64,000 bases of DNA from Pampus argenteus (Eukaryota; Chordata; Actinopteri; Scombriformes; Stromateidae), in contig CM072879.1 in assembly GCA_036937835.1 (NCBI GenBank), positions 6,052,001 to 6,116,000 on the forward strand, in the 5' to 3' direction. Position 1 is the stretch's first letter. Each line of letters starts with the position of its first letter. Shown piece after piece: positions 50,695-63,064 of this stretch. Position numbers and translations under genes: made by a program. The notes under the pieces are model-generated. The model saw only the letters and a program-made list of their open reading frames with translations. It was not told the origin of the DNA and did not search any database.

Positions 50695-50945
50695 GAAAAG
50701 AAAGGGGGAGGGGGGGAGGGGGGGTAGTGAGTGTGGAAAGAGAGAGAGAGAGACAGAGATAGCAGCAGATGGACTGCAGCCTGCAACACACTTACAAGGG
50801 ATAGACTGTTTATGTGAAAGTGTGTGTGCGTGTGTGTGTGTGTTTATGCATGCCTCACAGGGACGCTGTGTGTAAGATAAAGGTTGTGAATGAGTGAGGG
50901 TGTAACAGCGAGCGTCTTTCATGTCCTCTGGAATTAGTTGCGGTG
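50695..50945 (+). promoter_or_regulatory. Candidate 5' flank or noncoding exon of nt5c1a, with G-rich tract
   Basis: A run of G tracts (about 50704-50726) followed by GA repeats lies about 450 bp before the first coding exon. A possible donor, TTGCG|gtgagc, at 50942/50943 could end a noncoding first exon spliced to 51178. This is inference only. Confidence 0.3.
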
Positions 50946-51137
50946 AGCAGTAATCCTGTTGAGGAAAAAAAAGGATACAGGAGACAGACGAGCACTTTTA
51001 CTCTGTTGTACAAGCCCCTCCAAGCTACTGCAGTGAGCCTGTTGTCATGATAGGATAACTAGTGTCTCTAGAAATGCTACAAACTGTAGCAGGACATTTT
51101 GTTCACCTGGTCGCGTCATTGTTTTGATCCAAGAAGA

Positions 51138-51168
<31 letters not shown>

Positions 51169-51177
51169 TTAGAACAG

Positions 51178-51378
51178 GTAGAGCAGTCAGGGCAGTTTGG
51201 GAGTACAGAAGGAGGATTCTCTATGGTGAAGATGAGTCTGGACCCCATACAGGTGATGAGTGGACAGGTCAAGGAGCTCAAAGTTTCCCCGTCTTCCAAT
51301 GGGGACAGCAGAGGATCATGGGAAGAGAAAGAAGAGTTTGATCAAGATCACCTGGGTCTCTCCACAAAGCCAAAACCA
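51178..51378 (+). CDS. nt5c1a: nt5c1a first coding exon (coding from ATG 51223)
   Basis: The frame is open across the exon and ends TKPKP|gtaagt (51378), in phase 0. It encodes the poorly conserved N-terminus. WEEKEEFDQDHLG aligns with WEEAKIFYDNLA of the human enzyme. A GT microsatellite (51141-51169) sits directly before the likely acceptor, and bases 51178-51222 would be 5' UTR. Confidence 0.8.
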
Positions 51379-53225
51379 GTAAGTTTCTCACTTTCTTCGT
51401 GTCACGTGTGTCTGGATTATTTTTGTTGAATTCCCAGATTTTCAGCAAAACAATAACGTTAAAGCCGTCACCGGATACTTAAGCTGTCTGCTGAAACTAT
51501 TCATGTGTTATAGAGAATGACAACTTTCTTCCCTAAGATCCCTCCCTCTGTCCTCCTCATCTGCTCTATTATCGCTCATGTGCAGCTTAAAGGGTAGCTT
51601 ATAAACGGGAGGCTGTCAAACTCCTGTGGCATCCTTCCTTCAATCTATGCAATCATGCATTTTATTAACAAATACACAAAAGCAACGATTCATGATGTTG
51701 GAGGTTAATTTACATAATATTGTCGTTTTTGTGGTATGATTTAGTCCACTAATTGTAAGTATGTTCACTCTATGTGACAATAAAGTGTATGATACTATGT
51801 TTGACAGAGTGTATATTTCAATATTTGAGTATGAAACTAAGCTCCAAGTTAATATATAGGACAACTTATACATCAAAATGTTTTGCATGTAAAGTGTTGT
51901 ACGGTAACTAGAACTTCCTTTATGTTACTTTTCTTTTTAAGTGAAATAAAAGTATCACTAGTGGATTTTTTTTCTTACAATTGACATAGCAGATGTACTT
52001 ATGTTTAATAAAAGTAAATACTACTTGGCATATTCAACCTCAACCTTCATAGTTTTGTCCCCAGAACAACTTTGCATCTCTCAAGTAAAACTCTGTGTTG
52101 CAGGGGCCGAGTTGCAGGGTTTAGAGCTGTTTATAGCATTGCAGGACATCAACATACTGCACAGGACACAGCAGAGAATCAGGGGACAGGTTGCTGAGCC
52201 AATATGGGTGACTGTGAAATAAAGAGTTGGAACACAAAATGAAAAATATATATGGAGCATTTGAGTGAGACGATATTACAAGAAACAAAAATGGAGAGAA
52301 AGAAAAGAGAGGAAGGTACAAAGAGTGGTATTATACTGCATTATACTGTAATATAAAAATATTAACCTGGATTCATGGATATAACAGTCACACACTCCTG
52401 CCTTCACTTGACTGGCTGCTCACATGTAAAGTTACCATATTTAGATTTTGAAGACGTATATCAGCATTAGTGCACATGCGGTTATTCATCATGGGTAATG
52501 GATATTTATTGAAATGAATATCTCTTGATATGAAATGGTACTATTGTAAAAAAAAAAAAAAAGTAGAGCTTTGTTATGACAATGATGTCAAACAGGATAC
52601 GAACTAAGACCCATCCGGGAATAATACTTTGAGGAAAAAAAATTCTTAGAATTATAATAAAAATATTTGTGTGCTCTTGTTATTAACACATAAATGACTG
52701 TATAAAATGTAAAGTCACACTGTACTTTTTTTTACATAATGGATATTGCTCAGTGGTGTGACTTTTTACTCAACAATGTGAGCCCCATTAATGATAAAAA
52801 GACATACAGAATGCATTCACTACTTGTTTAATTGAAAGTTAGTTAAAAAAAAAAAAAAAAAAACTTTTAATACCTTAATTTTTACAATACATTTATAAAA
52901 CAGAAGTGTGTGATATGTATATCTGCTCTAGCATACGTTGCAAATGTTGGGTGCTATTTAGGCTAACGTTAGCAGCTCTGTCATTTTATTTTACTCCAGC
53001 AAACCCAACTTAATTTGTTATTTGAGATAGCTTAAATTTTTGCCAAAACTAAAAAGTTAGTCTTAATCCTGAAACCCTTTTATTTAATGTTAAAAGTGAA
53101 GTTTCTAAAAATAACAAAAAGCATTTTTCTGTCTTAATTGTCTAAATATGTAAGCTAATGTTAAGCTAGCAGCCAAACAGGGTTACCGGTATGTTACTTC
53201 CTGGAACAAAGCTGTTTATTTACAT

Positions 53226-53287
<62 letters not shown>

Positions 53288-55025
53288 TCATCTGACTTAG
53301 GATTATTTGAAGATTTCTACCAGTATTTTTGGGATTTATAAATACTATGGTGGAAGTATGTCGGAAACAACATTTAGACCCAGTAATGATGAATAATAAT
53401 AAACTCATTATGTAAACAAATAGCACTTACTAAATATTATATACACTAAAAATGTAATCAAGAGGTCTATGTCACTCCCTTTGCTCATATTTTTTTTTTT
53501 CAAAAACTGTTGTGATTTCAGACAAACCAGAATATTAGCATTGCTGTAACTAACTGCGTATACAGTCACAGTCCCGTGATACCATATCAGCCAAGGCCTG
53601 CATCATCACTGGCCTTTTACTTATCTATAAATATCAGCCTCCCACTGCTGCTCAGCCCCCACCTGACACTTTCTGCTCACGCTCACACCTTCCCTGTTTG
53701 CTTCCCCCTCTGTCCTTTCTCTGTCTGGAAATCCCTTGCACCTCTCCTATTTTCATTCTCGGTGGATCGGAAGGGATGTCTCACAGCCTCGATATGTAAA
53801 TAACAGATGACTCATGGATCTGGGTTATGCACAGATACCAGTCCTGCTGATCCGGCAGAACTTCAACAGGATTAATATATAGTGTTTGGAAATCGGGAGG
53901 GGGGGGGGGGGGGGGGGGGGCAGGAGCTTTAAAGGCGTGAGCAATAAACAGTGCTGTGATTCCAAGTACAACTTAAAATAAATGCAAATTAATGCTTAGG
54001 TTTCATTCCTAGGAGGTTTAATTATATTAATTTACCTTTTCCCAGTACACTAATCAATAAGTAGGAGGTGATGACGGTTACTGTGGGTTCCTGTGCAGAG
54101 CAACCTTGTGATCAAGGCTTTCCCTAGTAGGTAGGAGGCCTGGGAGGGCAGGCCGTTAACACTGCAAGTATTAGATCACTACAAAGAACTGGACTCCTGC
54201 ATTTGGATTACTCCCAGCCGGTGTGACATGTTATTCATAGAGTAAACTGACTCTAATGGATAAGCTGCACCAAAGGTCTCGGTGCTGCATTTGAAAGCCA
54301 CTGCGAAGTACAGTAAAAGTAGACCTAAAAGTGTGAATACAACTGTGTCCTCATAGATCTTGAGGAATGTGTGGAAACTTTATGTGTGTGCAAAACATGG
54401 CAAAATATAAACTATACTATAATTGCAAAATATTAAATTATCTTTAAGGGTGTTTTCAAACTCTGGTTTGCTTTCCTCATTGGTACCATTTGTTTGGGCA
54501 GATCTGAAAGTGTGATCCTTTTAGAGGAATTGTTCTCTGTTCTAGGGCGGTTTGTTTGCGGTCGGAGCATAATCCGACCTCGATCTGACCCAGCTACAAA
54601 GCTTACTTTGCACGTTTGAGTTAAACCGCTCCTGTAATAAGGTGTGCTTCGCATACTGGGATGTGAACAAGCGAAAACCACCAGTTGCTAGCAGCCAGCC
54701 AGAGAATAAGAGCAAATAAGAGAAAGCCAGAGCAAACGAACTAAAGGCTTGAAAACGCCCTAAAAATAGTTAAAACCAGATTGTTTCTTTTTTTTTTTTT
54801 TTACCAACCCTATCAATGGATTTCTTTCTGATGAATAAAAAACAAACTGTTATTCTGCTAAGGTGACAGGAAGACGAGCCCGGAAGGTGGAAGGAGGCGT
54901 GTTCTTCGTAAGTATGTCATTTTATCATGTGAGGTCAAAGGTCGTACCAATGGCTACAACCATCACCTCTGCCCTTTCACGTTCTTTTAACCTCCCCTGT
55001 GATGGCTGTCGATGTGCCTGCATGA

Positions 55026-55062
<37 letters not shown>

Positions 55063-58000
55063 ACTAATTAACCACCTGACTCGATGCATTGTGCTGTGTC
55101 ATGTTTCATATGGGACTGGACCTGTGTGAGCTGATGAACCTCAAGTTTCTAATCACTAAACAGCTAAACCCAGTTGCCCTTTAAATATTTAATATCTTTT
55201 TAATGTTTCTTGACAGATTACATGTTATACTACGGTTATGTTTTTCCCATATATATATACACAGCTTTGGCTTGAATATAAAGTGCTATAATGTTTGTTT
55301 CACTCTAGTTAGCTATTTCAGCTAGCAAGCTAGGCTAACTAGTGTCCTATCAGAAAGGTGAAGCTAACACTGATTCCCACTGGACTTTTTGTTCATCATC
55401 ATCATGGATGGAGTTAGCGACTGATAACTCCAGTTAAATGTTTGGTATAAAAAAAAAAAATGTATAAACAATTTTTACACCCTGCTATTCATTTTATTAA
55501 ATATATGACATAAAATAAACACTTTTTTGTGAATATGTATTATTTTAAACTTGATTTATTTTCTTCAGCCCCGCTCTTGTAACGGTGGATGTCATGTGTG
55601 TTAGTTTAACTGTGTCAAGACCAATTGCAGCCTTCGCACCCTGGGGAGCTTTTCCCCTCTGGTGACAAAATAAAGCCAACCCTATCAGAGCGCCTGTATT
55701 AGTGTACATTGTTGTACTGTGTGTGGGTAAAGCCTGCAGCACGGTCAACTGTGTTATGCTTCATCACATACTGTGTCGTATATGTACTATGATAATGCAT
55801 GAGAGAAAAGACCAGGTGTGGTACAATATGTAGCCTATGTATCTATATGAGCGAGATTTGATTCAAGAGAGCTGTGAGTACTAGAGAATTTGTTAAAGTT
55901 GGATTATGTTTGAATTATTCTGCCAAACTCCCCTTTTAATCTGACTTTGTTATGAGCGAGAATTAATCCTGACTAGGTGATGTGTGACATGTCAGCGGGA
56001 AGCTGTGTTGTGATGCAACAAGGCTAAATAGAGGGACAATGGTTCAGAGCTCCTGTCAGCCTGTGGCCTATTTACTAGCACATATCCAGCGGGGCACAGA
56101 TACAAACATGCATGTTTAATGTTAATACACAGACTCTTGCCCCCACTGTAAACACACATGAATGAAAACACAGATATTGAGTTGCTCAGATTTCATCTTT
56201 GCGCTAATATCATCGTACTAACAAATGGTAATAATGATTATTATCTCTATAATTCAAACGATTAGATCATTTAGAGTTTCGCACCCTCATTCACACACAT
56301 ACTGTAGGTAAGATTGTGAGAATGAGCACATTATTGTACTTTAAAGCAGTTAGCCCACCCACCACCCAGGCATCATGTGAGTTCAGCTGCCCGCTGTTGG
56401 CACTAAATGCCGACTGCCCCGGTTGGAATGCCGCTCTCCAACTTCAAATGCCGGCACCCCGACTGTAAACAGAAACATTAGTCAACACGAGCACATGAGG
56501 CCACACTGTGCCATCTAGTATTTATCATTTGATGTCCACGGAGGAAAAAGTCTCAGCCCGTTGTGCACTATTGTGTCACAAAATATTGGAATCGCATTTC
56601 AATAATATGCAGTACATTTAAAAAAAAAAAAAAAAAAAAAAAGTTTAGTGTGAAATAGTTCATTTTTGCCACCTAACTGGAATTTGTGGACAATGCCAAT
56701 AACCAGCTGTAAAGTAACAGCTTATGTTTGGTCATAACAAAAACAATGTCATGAAATATTGTAATGATTCATGTTCTAAATCAAGGTGTGCAACGTACTT
56801 CTTAGAAGAACTTTGTGAAATGCGCTCAGGTAGCTGTCGTGTTTTGTATTCGTCCTAATGAATGAAGCATTGTGAACGCACGGTCATGTGGCTGAACATA
56901 CGTAGTCTTCCTAACCTACAATTAGACATGACAGTATTCTACTAATAACAGATCCATCATGCTGTATGTTGCAACTGCAAGATAATATGATGGTATCACA
57001 GCAGACAATGAGCATGAAACGTTTTTCTGTTGGTTTTTTTTTGCATGTAGCATGAATTGTGATGTGAGAAGAAGCCTGTAATTATCACTTTGACTGCATC
57101 CAAATAAAGTTTAATGATGTCGCCCCTGAAGTCTCTCGTAAAAGATGTTACAGCAGCACTTGTATGCAGTAGTTAAAAGCAAAACATTCAAACAGGTGTA
57201 AATCTGACACCGCCGTGTCATCAATCTCTCCTTTCATCTCTTATCCCTGTGCTTTCCTCCTGAGTGGCTCATCACTGTGGCTCATTCCATCACTTATACT
57301 CCCCTCTATGCTTTTCATGTCTTCTATATATCATATATAATTCTCTCTCTGTCCGCAGCCTAAGCCAGAAAACGCGGTGACGGTTGCCGTTTCTTCTCGG
57401 GTCCTGTTTCGAACCGAGCGGGAGCAGAAAGTGTTCGAGCAGCAAGGCGTGGAGGAGTATCTGAGATACCAAATCGAACACGAGAATGAACCTTTTGCCC
57501 CTGGACCCGCTTTTCCCTTCGTCAAGGTACAGTTGCCCAGTGCAGCGCACATGTAAACTTGAATAGTGAATGTTTTTACCCAATCCTCTTTTTTTGCTGT
57601 AATCCTGACAGGCACTGGAGGCGGTCAATACTCGTCTGCGGGAGCTGTATCCACAAAGTGAAGAACTGTTCGATATCGTTTTGGTGACGTACAACCATGC
57701 ACATGTTGGGATCCGGCTCATCAACACCATCAACCATCACAGTAAGAACATGCATACTTGAAAAAGTATCGGAAAATAGTTAAAAAATTTTAGAATTTCC
57801 AACTATGGCGCCTCTTGGTGGTAGAGAACGTTTTCTAGTTTTGTGAGCTCAGTGTTTCACATGTTACGGGGTGTTATGTAATGTGTTCACGTGTAGCTTT
57901 AAAGGGGGAATTAAAATAGGGATTTTAAGACGCAGGAGTTGATGGGATTTGATAATCCTGGTCGGTCGGGACTCCGAAACTGACGCAAACTCATCTGAGA

Positions 58001-61000
58001 CACAAACAACAAAGTGTATGAACAGCTGACTGATAGGATCCCTTCCCAGGAAAAATGTGCGACCCCGTGAAAGACATTTTCATCACAGACCACTTCCTGC
58101 TCAACGCTTCAAACGTTTGTCAAATCCTCAGAGCTTCAAGATTCAAAAGTTCAAGATTAAGTCCTGTGGGATGCAAGAATAATCCGGGAGGCCAGAAATA
58201 AAAAAAACAGGTCCGAGCGGAGCCAGCAAAGCCGTGTTAGATCTCTCTGGTGGTGCTCTGCATGAGGGGCCCAATGCATTCAAACAGTCCCCTGACCTCT
58301 GACCTTTCCTACAGAACTAAACAGCCATGAGTTTGTTGAACATCATTCCTATAGGCCAGTAACACGCAGTCACAACAAATGATTAAAGCAGAAACACTTA
58401 TTTGCTTCTCTGCATGTCACATATGATACTGAATATCGACGCCTCATCGCAACATTTAAACACTTATTTATCCCTCATCACCTGTTTACACTGTAGTTAT
58501 TTTTAACAGCTGCAGGATGAAGGATAAAGTTTCTCTCCTTGCATTTGGATGACTGGGGACAACTATACAGTTAGCACGTAGCTGTGAATGACAAGCATAG
58601 GTGCCCGCCAGCAATTTCATACCTATCTATAGGAGCTACACGACCTCATGTATGCATACACACACATGCAATATGCATAGCACGTTGAATGGACATACAA
58701 CTGGCTGACATGAGAGTAAAATGTTCCACTGCACAATGAAGCTGCTCATTCTTTGATGTGAAAGCAGCGTCCTGCTGATTTCCTGCTCTCCGATTACCAT
58801 GTTTCAGATCTTCTGAACAAGCAAATAAGAAAAAAAAAATCATAAAAAAAAGATAGATTATAAGATAACATTTATGCAAGAGGGGGAAAAAAAAGACATC
58901 AATGGTGAGGACATGTTCCCTCCTGGGACTCCCGCTCCTCCGTACAAGTTTTAAAGGCAGGGAAAGCTTCAGGGAGGTTTGAAATGAAGAGGTACAGTGT
59001 AGTAGTGCAGGTCAAACTCACCAGGGTCCGATTACAAAGTTAAATAAACCGTTATCTGTTGAGGACAGTTGGTTCTTTGAATGGTGGAGAGATCCCCCCC
59101 TCCCCGTTTCATTTAGTTTCTGTTTCCGTCTGAATTCATCCTGTTTATGAGTCTTTGTTGTTGTTTCACCGTCAGAATTGTTTGGCTGCTGACGGGGGTG
59201 AGAGCCGTGCTAATTTTAGATAAATCTGAGGGGTCGTGAGCCGATTAATGGGACAGGAACTAAAACACAAATTTTATTTTACTTCTTCCGGCTACTAACA
59301 TTTATTCAAATGAAACAATCTGAGAGGTTGGGTTGAACTGTTTAAAACTCATAGACGTTCTCAACATATGATGAGCGGTCGCAAGCGGACATTGTGTTAT
59401 TCTAAAAGGTCTATCGGTGTGAAAAAGTTGGGAACCACTGCAGAAGATGTACGTGCAACACTCTCACTCACTGTTTCTCGTCGCAGAAAACTTTTTTTTT
59501 TTTTTGTTGAAGTTTAAGCTTTTCACCAAACCGTAACCGGAAATAAAAATACAGTAATTTTTCACAGTGCTCCTTTAATGTAGATGTAGTCTAAGACTTA
59601 ACTTTTTTTTTTTTTTTTGCCTGGTGCAGCATTAAAGGCTCTCCATACTCTACATAGCCAGCACCTCACCCTCCCATCCACGCTTACCTTGCTCTTTGCT
59701 ATATCTCCATCTATTTTAGGTGTCATCCGTCCATTCTCTTTATACTGTAACCTTCAACTAAACGCAGCCTCATTCTATCACATCTCCCTCCCAAACATTC
59801 ATCTATTACATCACTGCTGCGTCCTTTTTAAACGTCCTTTTTTCCCTCCCTTCCTTCATAGGTATCAGCACATTTTACCTGTTTTATAATTATGGATCTA
59901 ATTACCCGACATCAGTCTCCTCTCATTCTTTATATAGCGTCTTTCCTCTGCTCCCTCAGCCAAACTGCAAACAGACACTTTCCCACCAGTCTTAAATCCT
60001 TCTCCATTTCGTCTACACACTCTCCCCCCCTCTTCCTCTGGCCTCCTGTGTCCCTCTTCTAGTTAACCCCCTCTTTGGACCTCTCTCCACCTTTTTAAAG
60101 CACTTGTAAGTTTATCCCCTCACCCCATTCTCACCCCTATCTTCCCTTCACTTTACCTCCAATGACTCCACACATTTCTAAAAATGTATGCTTGTAACAA
60201 TATTGCAGCTAATGTGCTGTATGTTGACATTTACCACTGGAACTTGGTGTTGTTTTGTTCCTCTTGTTTCCAGACTTGTTCATTGAGAGGTTTTGTATGA
60301 CGGGGGGAAGCAGCCCTATTGGCTACCTGAAGGCCTGGCACACCAACCTCTACCTGTCTGCTGATGCCGACAAGGTCAGGGAGGCGCTGGCTGAAGGTGA
60401 GCAAACACACACACACACACACACAGCGTGAGGAGTAGTTTTGGATGTCTTTTGCCTCAGAATGAAAGATGTATGGTACGGAAAAAGAAAGCATTAGATA
60501 CTATGACTGCAAAAAAAAAAAAAATCAGAATGTTTTTTTGTTTGTTTTTTCATAAATAAAATACAACATTTATACAGAATATAGGAAAACCTAATTTAAT
60601 CATTTGTCACAAAATAATTTGGGCCATGCGACCTTCATCAATGCAGGACTGTGTTCCTTGTTTAAACAGGTGGGACAGGTGGATTGCCAGGTGCACCTAA
60701 TCACTAATCACCGTGGTGATCACCTTTAACACAACTCATGTAGTGTTGCAGGTGATCAACACTACATGAGTTGTGTTGCAGGTTTTCATAGGAAACTGAA
60801 ATTCTGCTGCTACATCTGAACATATAATAAAGTGAATTTAGTGTCACAATGACGAGCTCAGACAATAAAAATGCTTTTAAGAAACCTATTGAACAGTGAT
60901 GAGGTGTGTGTGTGTTTGACTCTTTCTCTGTACTATATCCATCTAAGACCCTGACAGGCTATTCTTAACAATATTAGGAAACTTCTTTTCAACCTTCCAG

Positions 61001-63064
61001 ACACACACACACACACACACACACATATATTTTTATTGCTTTCATTATAGCAAGATAATCTATATGCAGAGACTTGAAACTTGCTTCGGATGCTCCATCA
61101 CTGTGACCGTGGTCATTGTACTTGTAAGTGCAGAATGATTTCTTGAGATGTCATTTCTAATAAATCAAAATAAAATAAGCAAAATTTTAAATGGAAAATT
61201 GAATGAAGAAATTCTTATACAAGCACACACACACTCAAAGAATACGTTCAGATTCATCTTTGCATAATGACTGACGATGACTGACATCTTCTCCAGTGCT
61301 GCAGCGACATTACCATAAATCAACATATTGATTAATTCCTCTCTTTATATATTTCCTTGATGGATTCCTGCGAGTGTCGTGGCATATCAAGACGTGCACT
61401 GAAGGGAATACCCGCAGGCAGCAGTGTCTCATTTGCTCTGCGTGCCTCTGAATATGTATTAGTGTTTGAAAAACACCAAAGAAATACAAGTTGCTTCAGT
61501 AATATGTGGTGCTGACAAGGAGCTGAAAACAGAAGAACCATATTGATGTGGAGTTTATGTGAGCTGAGGTGACGACCACTTCTGAAGGTTTAAATTTGTT
61601 CGGCGTTGCTGCATTAACATTTCAGACTAAGCCAGAGACAGAGAGGAGAGGAAGAATGAAAACCCGCAGGATGGAGGATAAAATTAGTTTCTGATTTTAA
61701 GACGAGGCTTGAAGGCTAGTCTTGATTGATCCCGGAATATTTGAGATTTCCTCGACCTTTAGTAGTAAGTATATAGAAGCAGGAAACAATACCGTCACTG
61801 TTTCACTATTTCTGTGCGTAGCGCTCTGAGGGAAAATGATGATTGATCACAGCATGTGACCACATGACTCTCAAGGTGACCCCAGATTCATGTGAATTAC
61901 CAGGCATAATGTCACTAATGCTGTGTGACTCTATGGGCAGCACACACACACACACACACTTAGACAGTTTGTTTAAAAGGTCTTTACAATTAGTCGTGTA
62001 ACCATTTGCTAATATTCTCTGTAAGCTGAGGGCCATTACAAGTGTCTCCTCTGGGAATGTTTTTTATTAACACCGCGGCTGTAACAGCTTTGATCAAAAC
62101 CTGTTCTGATTGGTTTTCTATAGTTCAAGACAAAAAGCTAATGAAGTGTGACTTGTCTACACGTGTCGTCTGTTTAGTTTAAGTGAAGCAAAATGAATGA
62201 AGAAAAGTAAATTAACAGGAAAGTTAAAAGGAAAGTAAGGTGATTTATACCTTGTTGTGCGACCACCTACTGACATGAAATCATGCATTACTGAACCAAC
62301 GATTATCGGTACCTCCGTCTGTGTTTTGAGTTCAGGCATCGCAGCAGCGACGATGTTCATGACAGAGAAGTTGACGGAGGTGTCACAGACTCAGCTGAGG
62401 GTGGCGTTCGACGGCGATGCTGTTCTCTTCTCTGACGAGTCCGAACGCATCTTCAAGGCCCACGGGCTGGACAAGTTCTTTGAACATGAGAGGGAAAACG
62501 AGGACACACTGTTGGATCATGTATGTAGTATTCACAAAATGTGTACACACTGTGCTATGTTAAAGTAAAACAGTGCTACTTCAATAATGTTTGTGCTGCA
62601 TACACATTAAGATGTGGCATGACAAGGCAACAATAATTGATAATTCAAGGCATAAAATACACAAGACAAAACCACTCTACCATAATCTCTCCTCTTCCTC
62701 TTTGCAGGGTCCACTGAAGAGCTTCCTGGAATCACTTGGGAAGCTCCAGAAAAAGTTCTATGCTAAAGGCCAACGCCTGGACTGTCCAATCCGCACCTTC
62801 TTGGTCACAGCTCGTAGCGCAGCCAGCTCCGGGATTCGGGCGCTGAAGACACTCCGGGCCTGGGGTTTGGAGATCGATGAGGCCTTGTTCCTGGCAGGAG
62901 CAGCAAAGGGCCCGATGCTTGAGAAGATAAGACCTCACATCTACTTTGATGATCAGATGTTTCACGTGGAGGGAGCGGCAGAGATGGGAACCATCGCTGC
63001 CCATGTGCCCTATGGTATTGCACAGAAACATAACGCCAAACAGAGCACCAGTGTGGGGAAATAG
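51223..63064 (+). CDS. nt5c1a: nt5c1a, cytosolic 5'-nucleotidase IA (cN-IA); 6 coding exons, complete
   Basis: Exons 51223-51378, 57359-57526, 57612-57741, 60274-60396, 62336-62520 and 62708-63064 join with matching phases to 1119 nt, 372 residues (human cN-IA 368). The enzyme hydrolyses AMP to adenosine and phosphate in the cytosol and is ADP-stimulated. Seen: a variable N-terminus with WEEKEEF; PKPENAVTVAVSSR; HENEPFAPGPAFPFVKALEA; the nucleophile motif AFDGDAVLFSDES; LVTARSAASSG; and KGPMLEKIRPHIYFDDQ, with the conserved Lys and acidic pair of the HAD-like active site. Paralogue choice: FCMTGG, KVREA, GIAAAT and ERI-KAHGLD favour NT5C1A. Some C-terminal residues (PLKSFLE, AHVPYGIAQK) are NT5C1B-like. 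The tandem hpcal4 neighbour supports A. The start ATG at 51223 is the first in the exon after acceptor agaacag|GTAG (51178). A second ATG lies at 51232. Confidence 0.93.
53228..53285. repeat. (AT)n microsatellite
   Basis: About 28 uninterrupted AT units, self-complementary, in nt5c1a intron 1. Confidence 0.95.
53898..53921. repeat. Poly-G tract
   Basis: More than 20 consecutive G residues in nt5c1a intron 1, the second such tract in the window. Confidence 0.9.
54445..54763. mobile_element. MITE of about 320 bp in nt5c1a intron 1
   Basis: The left end AAGGGTGTTTTCAAAC and right end GCTTGAAAACGCCCTAA form imperfect terminal inverted repeats. No transposase frame is present, so it is a non-autonomous DNA element. 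The superfamily is not determined. Confidence 0.65.
57359..57526 (+). CDS. nt5c1a: nt5c1a coding exon 2
   Basis: The acceptor is gtccgcag|CCTAAG and the donor GTCAAG|gtacag. The 56 codons include AVTVAVSSRVLF and the strongly conserved EHENEPFAPGPAFPFVK. Confidence 0.96.
57612..57741 (+). CDS. nt5c1a: nt5c1a coding exon 3
   Basis: The acceptor is cctgacag|GCACTG and the donor CACA|gtaaga. It encodes ALEAVNTRLRELYP and FDIVLVTYNHAHVGIRLI. It is separated from exon 2 by only 85 bp and ends in phase 1. Confidence 0.96.
60274..60396 (+). CDS. nt5c1a: nt5c1a coding exon 4
   Basis: The acceptor is gtttccag|ACTTGT and the donor GAAG|gtgagc. It encodes NLFIERFCMTGGSSPIGYLK and NLYLSADADKVREALAE. 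A (CA)n tract starts 6 bp after the donor. Confidence 0.96.
60728..60777. repeat. Perfect inverted repeat, 21-bp arms with 8-nt loop
   Basis: The left arm 60728-60748 and right arm 60757-60777 are exact reverse complements (CTCATGTAGTGTTG / CAACACTACATGAG at the core). The loop is CAGGTGAT. It lies in nt5c1a intron 4, about 330 bp after the donor. Confidence 0.9.
62336..62520 (+). CDS. nt5c1a: nt5c1a coding exon 5 (catalytic DGD motif)
   Basis: The acceptor is gagttcag|GCATCG and the donor GATCAT|gtatgt. It carries RVAFDGDAVLFSDESERI, the D-x-D nucleophile and acid motif of the family. Confidence 0.95.
62708..63064 (+). CDS. nt5c1a: nt5c1a coding exon 6 with stop
   Basis: The acceptor is tctttgcag|GGTCCA. 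The 118 codons plus TAG carry CPIRTFLVTARSAASSG, WGLEIDEALFLAGAAKGP and PHIYFDDQMFHVEG, ending in a short variable tail. Confidence 0.96.
   Translation, partial: GPLKSFLESLGKLQKKFYAKGQRLDCPIRTFLVTARSAASSGIRALKTLRAWGLEIDEALFLAGAAKGPMLEKIRPHIYFDDQMFHVEGAAEMGTIAAHVPYGIAQKHNAKQSTSVGK

Larger units (their letters stand above)
51379..57358 (+). other. nt5c1a intron 1, about 6 kb
   Basis: The intron has a canonical gtaagt donor and a gtccgcag acceptor. It contains the AT and poly-G tracts, a MITE, a CA tract (55027-55060) and a long poly-A (56619-56642). No exon was seen. Confidence 0.8.

Noticed and set aside
51124..51222. Extending the nt5c1a start upstream to the ATG at 51124
   Set aside because: The added residues are Cys-Val repeats translated from the GT microsatellite.
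51223..63064. Calling this gene nt5c1b
   Set aside because: The short N-terminus, FCMTGG, KVREA, GIAAAT and KAHGLD fit nt5c1a; the B-like C-terminal residues are fewer.
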